Positions 57,490-64,000 of a DNA stretch of 64,000 nucleotides are shown piece after piece; position 1 is the first letter of the stretch; every line of letters begins with the position of its first letter. Source of the DNA: an uncultured Prochlorococcus sp. (GTDB lineage Bacteria; Cyanobacteriota; Cyanobacteriia; PCC-6307; Cyanobiaceae); the NCBI GenBank assembly GCA_902591865.1, contig CACJCK010000003.1, forward strand, positions 1 to 64,000, read 5' to 3'. The position numbers and the translations under genes are program-made. The notes below the pieces were generated by a model. It did no database searches and had not been told where the DNA came from. It saw only the letters and a program-made list of their open reading frames with translations.

Positions 57490-58893
57490 ATGGCATTAGT
57501 TATTCTCCCAGGTTTAAACAATCTTATTGAAGACATTAGTGAGGAAAAAAAGTTACCTCCTAATATCGTTGAAGCAGCCTTGCGCGAAGCTTTGTTGAAG
57601 GGATACGAAAAATATAGAAGAACTTTTTACATTGGAGTTAACGAAGACCCATTTGATGAAGAATACTTTAGTAATTTTGATGTTGGACTAGATCTAGATG
57701 AAGAAGGTTATAGGATCTTATCAAGTAAAATAATAGTAGAAGAAGTTGAAAGCGAAGATCATCAAATTTCTTTAGTAGAAGTTAAACAAGTGGCTGATGA
57801 TGCTCAAATAGGTGACACGGTTGTCTTAGACGTCACTCCAGAAAAAGAGGATTTTGGACGAATGGCTGCTACAACAACAAAGCAAGTTTTAGCCCAAAAA
57901 TTAAGGGATCAACAAAGAAAAATGATCCAAGAAGAATTTGCAGATTTGGAAGATCCTGTTTTAACTGCAAGAGTTATAAGATTTGAAAGACAGTCAGTAA
58001 TAATGGGAGTTAGTTCGGGTATTGGTAGACCTGAAGTAGAGGCCGAACTTCCTAAAAGAGATCAATTACCAAATGATAATTATAGAGCTAACGCAACTTT
58101 CAAAGTATTCTTGAAAGAAGTTAGCGAAATAGCTAGAAAAGGTCCACAACTTTTTGTAAGTAGAGCGAATGCTGGATTAGTCGTTTATTTGTTCGAAAAT
58201 GAAGTTCCGGAAATTCAAGAAGGAACGGTAAAAATAGTTGCTGTTTCAAGAGAAGCGAATCCTCCTTCAAGAGCCGTTGGGCCAAGAACAAAAGTAGCTG
58301 TAGATAGCGTCGAACAAGAAGTAGACCCTGTAGGTGCTTGTATTGGAGCGAGAGGAGCAAGAATACAACAAGTAGTAAATGAATTAAGAGGAGAAAAAAT
58401 TGACGTTATTAAATGGTCATCTGACCCAATCCAATATATTTTAAACTCTTTAAGTCCTGCGAAAGTCGATCTCGTAAGACTTGTTGACCCAGAAGGTCAA
58501 CACGCGCATGTACTAGTTCCACCGGATCAATTAAGTCTCGCAATAGGTAGAGAAGGACAAAATGTAAGACTTGCAGCAAGATTAACTGGTTGGAAGATTG
58601 ATGTTAAAAGCTCCCATGAATACGATCAGGAAGCAGAAGATGCTGCAGTCTCTAAATTAATCCTTCAAAGGGAAGATGAAGAGAATCTCCAGCGAGAAGC
58701 TGAGCTTAGATTAGAAGCAGAACAAGCCGAGCGTGCTGCAGAAGATGCAAGATTGAGAGAGCTTTATCCCCTTCCTGAAGATGATGATGAATATGGACAA
58801 GAAACTTATGAAGAAGAGGTCTTCTCAGATAGTGATCAATTAGAGAAAGTTCAAGATGGTGAAATATCCGCAAAAGAGGAGAGAAAAAGATGA
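57490..58893 (+). CDS. nusA: Transcription termination/antitermination factor NusA
   Basis: 467 aa; [51 protein letters not shown]. Confidence 0.97.
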   Translation: MALVILPGLNNLIEDISEEKKLPPNIVEAALREALLKGYEKYRRTFYIGVNEDPFDEEYFSNFDVGLDLDEEGYRILSSKIIVEEVESEDHQISLVEVKQVADDAQIGDTVVLDVTPEKEDFGRMAATTTKQVLAQKLRDQQRKMIQEEFADLEDPVLTARVIRFERQSVIMGVSSGIGRPEVEAELPKRDQLPNDNYRANATFKVFLKEVSEIARKGPQLFVSRANAGLVVYLFENEVPEIQEGTVKIVAVSREANPPSRAVGPRTKVAVDSVEQEVDPVGACIGARGARIQQVVNELRGEKIDVIKWSSDPIQYILNSLSPAKVDLVRLVDPEGQHAHVLVPPDQLSLAIGREGQNVRLAARLTGWKIDVKSSHEYDQEAEDAAVSKLILQREDEENLQREAELRLEAEQAERAAEDARLRELYPLPEDDDEYGQETYEEEVFSDSDQLEKVQDGEISAKEERKR

Positions 58894-59171
58894 TACGACA
58901 AACCCCTGTTTTGCGTATATGCATTTCATGTAGAAAAACATATGACAGGCAAGATCTTATAAAGATTACTAAAGATCATAAGCAAGGTATTATGTTCAAA
59001 AAGGGTATGGGGCGATCAGCCTACATTTGCAAGTCAAAAAAATGTTACTCAGATTCCAAGATCAAAAAAAAGCTTCAAAAAGCTTTAAAAACATCTTTAG
59101 AACCTGAATTTATTTATATTTTTGAAAAAGAAATTACAAGCTACAATGACTATCCCTATAAGGGAATATAA
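58890..59171 (+). CDS. ylxR: YlxR family (DUF448) nucleic-acid-binding protein
   Basis: 93 aa; RICISCRKTYDRQDLIKI, GRSAYICKSKKCY; between nusA and infB. Confidence 0.9.
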   Translation: MIRQTPVLRICISCRKTYDRQDLIKITKDHKQGIMFKKGMGRSAYICKSKKCYSDSKIKKKLQKALKTSLEPEFIYIFEKEITSYNDYPYKGI

Positions 59172-59219
59172 TTAAATTAAATCCTCTTTAAATTTCAAAA
59201 AGAGTACAAATCAGATTAA

Positions 59220-62200
59220 ATGACTATCAGCGATAAAATCAGAATTTATGAACTCTCTAGAGACTTAAATCTGGACAATAAAGATATATTGGATGCCGCC
59301 CAAAAACTTTCAATTTCAGTAAAAAGCCATAGCAGTTCAATTAGTGCAGAGGAAGCAAAAAAAATAAAAAATCTTATTAATAAAAAAAGTTCAGATAAAA
59401 CAATACTTTCTATCAAGAAACCTTCAATTAGAAAAGATAATTACAAACAAAATAAAGAAGGAGATTCTTCTTTTATCTCCTCTATGAAAGAGAGACCCCA
59501 AAAAGATAATTCAAGCAAAAAGCCATTACTAATAAAACCTAATAATAAACCTGAGAGCCAAAAAAGAATTTCAAATCAAACTAAAAATCTGAATAAACCG
59601 ATAATTTCTAACAGTTCAGAATCTAAAGCAAATCTTACAAATCAAAAAACAAATATTAAAGCTTCACAAAATCTCAACCAAGATAAAAAAACTTTCCGAA
59701 ATAACACAACCTTGCCTATAAAAAGTCCTGCAAAACCCCCTGTCCCTATTCAACTAATTGCTAAGCCAAAAAATATTAATATTAATGTTAAATCTAATGA
59801 GACTTCCCAGAACATCTACAGTTCAGGGGGAAAAAGACAAATATCAAACAAACCTGACCAAAATTCCAACAGATCTAAAACAAATAATATTAATAACAGA
59901 ACGTCCCCCCCTGAGCTCGTAGGAGCTCCAATGAGAAGGGGCGGACCCAATCAGCAAAATAATAAGCAAAACATTTCTTTTAAACAAACTACCCCCAACA
60001 GACCCGGCATGCCTAATAGGTCTGGATTAAGAAACAAACCATCAGATCAAACCAGGCCTGGAGTTCCAAACAGACAAGCAAATGCAAATAAGCCTGGAGC
60101 TCCCAACAGACCTGGCATTCCCAGTAGGACTGGATTAAGAAACAACCCATCAAATCAAGGCAAGCCTGGATCTTTTTATAGACAAGCCAATGCAAGTAGG
60201 GGTGGAGCCCCCAATAGACCTGGCATGCCAAATAGGACTGGGTCTAAATTCAATGGTCAAAATTCACCCGGAATTAGAAAGCCAGTATCACCTAATGAAC
60301 TCTTACAACTTCAAAAAACTAACAAATCTGAGAATGACAAAAAAGTTTTAAAGAATAATGAAAAACAAAATATCGATACAACGAAACAGAAGGCGAAAGC
60401 TCCAAATAGTCGTCCACATACCGCCCCTAATTCAAAAAAACCGCCCCATAGAACATTTACAAATAATTCTAAAAAACCAGGAAAGACAGACTGGGACGAT
60501 AGCGCAAAACTTGAAGCATTAAGAAGTAAAAATACCCAAAAACAAAGACAGAAAGTTCATATTATAGGTGAAAATGATGATACATTAACATCTGAAACTA
60601 GTGGATATTCAGGTGAAAAAATTTCAATCTTATCAGCTAGTTTGGCGCGTCCAAAGAAAGAAAAGTCTGATGAATCCAAATCTCAAAAAACTATAAAACA
60701 ATTTAAAAAGAAGAAAAAAGAAACTACTAGACAAAGGCAGAAAAGAAGAGCTATGGAGTTAAAGGCTGCCAAAGAAGCCAAACAAGTTAGGCCAGAAATG
60801 ATAATCGTACCTGAAGATAATTTAACAGTTCAAGAATTAGCTGATAAATTAAGTCTTGAAAGTTCTGAAATAATCAAATCTCTCTTTTTTAAAGGAATAA
60901 CTGCAACTGTTACTCAATCACTTGACTTAGCAACAATTGAAACAGTAGCAGAAGAATTTGGGGTACCTGTTTTACAAGACGATATCCAAGAAGCTGCTGA
61001 AAAAACAGTAGATATGATTGAATCTGAAGATATTCAAAATCTAATAAGAAGACCACCTGTTATTACAGTGATGGGTCATGTAGATCATGGCAAAACAAGT
61101 CTTTTAGATTCCATCAGGGAATCAAGAGTAGCCTCGGGGGAAGCAGGGGGCATCACTCAACACATAGGAGCTTATCAAGTTGAATTTGAACATGAATCTT
61201 TAATGAAAAAATTAACTTTTCTTGATACCCCCGGTCATGAAGCCTTTACTGCGATGAGAGCAAGGGGTACAAAAGTTACAGATGTAGCAGTTCTTGTAGT
61301 TGCTGCAGATGATGGTTGCAGACCTCAAACACTAGAAGCTATTAGTCACGCAAGAGCTGCAAAAGTTCCAATTGTTGTTGCAATAAATAAAATTGACAAA
61401 GAAGGAGCATCTCCAGATAAAGTAAAACAGGAACTATCAGAAAAAGATTTAATTGCTGAAGATTGGGGAGGAGATACAGTGATGGTTCCAGTAAGTGCTA
61501 TCAAAAAACAAAACATTGATAAATTACTCGAAATGATTTTATTGGTTTCAGAGGTAGAAGATCTACAAGCTAACCCTAATAGATTTGCAAAAGGTACTGT
61601 GATTGAAGCCCACCTAGATAAAGCCAAAGGGCCTGTGGCTACTTTGTTAGTACAAAATGGGACTTTGAAATCTGGAGACGTTTTAGCTGCTGGTTCAGTC
61701 CTTGGAAAAATTAGAGCAATGGTTGATGAACATGGTAATAGAATCAAAGAAGCAGGACCATCATTCCCTGTGGAAGCACTAGGATTTAGTGAAGTACCCA
61801 CTGCGGGAGATGAATTCGAAGTCTACCCTGATGAGAAAACTGCTCGAGCCATTGTAGGAGAAAGGGCAACAGATGCTAGAGCTACAAAATTAGCTCAGCA
61901 AATGGCCTCTAGAAGAGTCAGCTTATCATCCTTATCAACTCAAGCAAATGATGGAGAACTAAAGGAGTTAAACTTAATTCTCAAAGCTGATGTTCAAGGA
62001 AGTGTTGAAGCGATATTAGGTTCACTAGAACAATTACCAAAAAATGAAGTTCAAGTCAGAGTTCTACTTTCTGCTCCTGGAGAAATAACTGAGACAGATA
62101 TAGATCTCGCTGCGGCATCTGGGTCAGTAATCATTGGGTTTAACACCTCATTGGCTTCTGGTGCAAAGAGAGCAGCTGATGCTAATGACGTTGACATAAG

Positions 62201-62576
62201 AGAATATGAAGTAATCTATAAACTCTTAGAAGATATTCAGCTGGCCATGGAAGGTCTACTTGAACCAGATCTTGTCGAAGAATCATTGGGTCAAGCGGAA
62301 GTTAGGGCAACCTTCGCAGTCGGTAAAGGAGCTATTGCGGGCTGTTATATACAAAATGGCAAATTACAAAGGAATTGTTCGGTGAGAGTTGTTAGATCAG
62401 ATAAAGTAATATTTGAGGGTAATTTAGACTCTCTTAAAAGAGCTAAAGATGATGTAAAAGAAGTAAATACAGGGTTTGAATGTGGAGTTGGCTGCGATAA
62501 ATTCTCTTCATGGATTGAAGGAGATGTAATAGAAGCATTCAAATTTGTCACTAAAAAGAGGACCCTATCACAATAA
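59220..62576 (+). CDS. infB: Translation initiation factor IF-2
   Basis: 1118 aa; [42 protein letters not shown]. Confidence 0.98.
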   Translation: MTISDKIRIYELSRDLNLDNKDILDAAQKLSISVKSHSSSISAEEAKKIKNLINKKSSDKTILSIKKPSIRKDNYKQNKEGDSSFISSMKERPQKDNSSKKPLLIKPNNKPESQKRISNQTKNLNKPIISNSSESKANLTNQKTNIKASQNLNQDKKTFRNNTTLPIKSPAKPPVPIQLIAKPKNININVKSNETSQNIYSSGGKRQISNKPDQNSNRSKTNNINNRTSPPELVGAPMRRGGPNQQNNKQNISFKQTTPNRPGMPNRSGLRNKPSDQTRPGVPNRQANANKPGAPNRPGIPSRTGLRNNPSNQGKPGSFYRQANASRGGAPNRPGMPNRTGSKFNGQNSPGIRKPVSPNELLQLQKTNKSENDKKVLKNNEKQNIDTTKQKAKAPNSRPHTAPNSKKPPHRTFTNNSKKPGKTDWDDSAKLEALRSKNTQKQRQKVHIIGENDDTLTSETSGYSGEKISILSASLARPKKEKSDESKSQKTIKQFKKKKKETTRQRQKRRAMELKAAKEAKQVRPEMIIVPEDNLTVQELADKLSLESSEIIKSLFFKGITATVTQSLDLATIETVAEEFGVPVLQDDIQEAAEKTVDMIESEDIQNLIRRPPVITVMGHVDHGKTSLLDSIRESRVASGEAGGITQHIGAYQVEFEHESLMKKLTFLDTPGHEAFTAMRARGTKVTDVAVLVVAADDGCRPQTLEAISHARAAKVPIVVAINKIDKEGASPDKVKQELSEKDLIAEDWGGDTVMVPVSAIKKQNIDKLLEMILLVSEVEDLQANPNRFAKGTVIEAHLDKAKGPVATLLVQNGTLKSGDVLAAGSVLGKIRAMVDEHGNRIKEAGPSFPVEALGFSEVPTAGDEFEVYPDEKTARAIVGERATDARATKLAQQMASRRVSLSSLSTQANDGELKELNLILKADVQGSVEAILGSLEQLPKNEVQVRVLLSAPGEITETDIDLAAASGSVIIGFNTSLASGAKRAADANDVDIREYEVIYKLLEDIQLAMEGLLEPDLVEESLGQAEVRATFAVGKGAIAGCYIQNGKLQRNCSVRVVRSDKVIFEGNLDSLKRAKDDVKEVNTGFECGVGCDKFSSWIEGDVIEAFKFVTKKRTLSQ
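59994..60242 (+). repeat. Tandem 108-bp (36-aa) imperfect coding repeats within the infB N-terminal domain
   Basis: Unit 1 [36 protein letters not shown] (59994-60101), unit 2 [36 protein letters not shown] (60102-60209), partial unit 3 [11 protein letters not shown]. Confidence 0.9.
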
Positions 62577-62592
62577 TTAAACATTTAGCTTA

Positions 62593-62829
62593 CTAATCTT
62601 TATTTCTGTCGATAATTAGTAGAGTAGGAAATATTACACAAGCACCCAACTGTATGAAAAGGTTATTTTGCTGGAATTCAGTTCCGCTTGCAATTTTAGA
62701 GAGCATTATTAGAAGTCCCAAAAATGCAGAACCGCTAAAAGCTATCCACAATATTCTTCTCAATCCCTTGAAAGGAGTTTGGGATTCCTTTAATAATTTT
62801 TTTTTTAATTCGGGATCTATTTTTGTCAT
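62593..62829 (-). CDS. DUF3493-like small membrane protein
   Basis: 78 aa; LLKESQTPFKGLRRILWIAFSGSAFLGLLIMLSKIASG, two hydrophobic segments. Confidence 0.75.
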   Translation of the reverse strand: MTKIDPELKKKLLKESQTPFKGLRRILWIAFSGSAFLGLLIMLSKIASGTEFQQNNLFIQLGACVIFPTLLIIDRNKD

Positions 62830-62883
62830 AAATTCATTAAATAATAAGATTAAGTCTATATGAAAAATACAATATTTAATATT

Positions 62884-62955
62884 GCCGGTATAGCTCAGCG
62901 GTAGAGCAACTGTTTCGTAAACAGTGGGTCATTGGTTCAATTCCAATTATCGGCA
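62884..62955 (+). tRNA. trnT: tRNA-Thr(CGT)
   Basis: Acceptor GCCGGTA/TATCGGC, D-arm GCTC..GAGC, anticodon arm ACTGT-TTCGTAA-ACAGT (anticodon CGT), T-arm ATTGG-TTCAATT-CCAAT; CCA not encoded. Confidence 0.95.
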
Positions 62956-62979
62956 CTTAAAAAGTAAATTAAAACTAAA

Positions 62980-64000
62980 ATGAGTAATAAAATTTTAAAA
63001 TTTAGATATATTTTTAAATTATTTGTTTTTATTCCTCTTATATTTTACTTCGGCAAAAGAAGTTATATTGCGTTTGATGAAGGTTTTTATGCGCTACAAG
63101 CAAGATGGATACTAGAAAAAGGTAACTGGACAATTCCTCTTTGGTGGGATGAATATGTTTTAGATAGAACAATAGGTTTACAGTTTTTAATAGCAAAGTC
63201 ACAAGACTTATTTGGAAGAAATATTTTTTCTGCATATCTACCTACCACAGTCGCTTCAGTATTGATGCTATTTGCAACTTATAAATTACATGAAGAATTA
63301 TTTAATAAAAAATATGCAATTATATCTCCACTAATCCTTGCTACTACATATCTATGGTTTGACTACTCACACTTAGCGACTCAAGATATTATTTATTCAT
63401 GTTTAGTAACTATTGGAGTATTAGCTTTAGTCAAAATAAAAAGTAAAAATGACAATTTCTATATTCTGCTTTTTGGGATTTGGATTGGTTTAGCTTTTAT
63501 GATGAAAACTTTTTTAGTTTTTGTACCTTTACTATCACTCTCACCATATTTTTTTTTAAAAAAAAATTTTTTATTCATCAAATTCTTTTGGTTAGGACTA
63601 CTAATTGGATTTATTCCCTTTTTATTATGGACGTTTTCTATCAACCCTTATTTAGATAAAAATATTATTTTTTACTTAATTGAAAAGTTTAACTTTCTAT
63701 CAAGTAAAAATACTTTTACAAATCCTTTCTATTATTATTTGTGGAATATTCCTGTAACATTTTTACCATGGAGTTTTTTCGCAATTATTGGCACAATATA
63801 CAATACTTCTCATAGTAAAGAAAATAAACTTATACTTGTTTTTTTTCCCATAATTTTAATAGCAATTCTTAGCATATTCTCAACAAAAACACCTTATTAT
63901 ACTCTACAAATCTCATCTATTTTTTCATTAAATACCTACATAGGAATAAAAAATTTATTTAATTCTAAAAGATATAGTCGATTTTTTATATTTATGACTT
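62980..64000 (+). CDS. Polytopic membrane glycosyltransferase of the PMT/ArnT-like (GT39/GT83) type, truncated by window edge
   Basis: Open from ATG 62980 to the window edge: MSNKILKFRYIFKLFVFIPLIFYFGKRSYIAFDEGFYALQARWILEKGNWTIPLWWDEYVLDRTIGLQFL...; N-terminal DEGFYA motif and many TM helices. Confidence 0.85.
   Translation, partial: MSNKILKFRYIFKLFVFIPLIFYFGKRSYIAFDEGFYALQARWILEKGNWTIPLWWDEYVLDRTIGLQFLIAKSQDLFGRNIFSAYLPTTVASVLMLFATYKLHEELFNKKYAIISPLILATTYLWFDYSHLATQDIIYSCLVTIGVLALVKIKSKNDNFYILLFGIWIGLAFMMKTFLVFVPLLSLSPYFFLKKNFLFIKFFWLGLLIGFIPFLLWTFSINPYLDKNIIFYLIEKFNFLSSKNTFTNPFYYYLWNIPVTFLPWSFFAIIGTIYNTSHSKENKLILVFFPIILIAILSIFSTKTPYYTLQISSIFSLNTYIGIKNLFNSKRYSRFFIFMT

Noticed and set aside
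59994-60242. Tandem repeats considered as a CRISPR array or intergenic satellite
   Set aside because: Repeats keep the infB reading frame, are imperfect and lack unique spacers; they are coding repeats.
61346-61801. 151-aa minus-strand ORF inside infB
   Set aside because: Antisense to the conserved GTPase domain of IF-2; no independent motif.

Overview
AT-rich, gene-dense cyanobacterial chromosome segment that looks like high-light-adapted Prochlorococcus (assignment from protein recognition; no search was run). Almost all of the window is conserved core genome: the gpmI-secG-groEL-groES block, a split ATP synthase (atpD-atpC separate from atpI-B-E-G'-F-H-A-G), nadD-nadE, ftsW, the system II cytochrome c genes ccdA/ccs1, glnB, purB, fumC, a Ski2-like helicase, a compact biotin operon (bioF-bioK-like-bioC-bioD-bioA), rsmG, an aldo/keto reductase-ferredoxin-Ycf35(DUF1257)-DUF2997 module, rlmN, split RNA polymerase rpoC2-rpoC1-rpoB, tatD, rpsT, hisD, rpiA, an HtrA protease, rimP-nusA-ylxR-infB, and tRNA-Thr(CGT). 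A membrane glycosyltransferase gene follows the tRNA and runs off the right edge; pyrR runs off the left edge. I found no rRNA, CRISPR array, IS element, prophage or recognisable defence system. The points most worth a second look are three small ORFs below the ORF-track cutoff (one a high-light-inducible protein), a K-box upstream of groES with no CIRCE seen, a direct-repeat promoter element upstream of the atp operon, three inverted repeats between atpB and atpE, a perfect dyad at the DUF2997/Ycf35/ferredoxin/AKR module, tandem 36-aa repeats in IF-2, and a possible island boundary at the tRNA-Thr.
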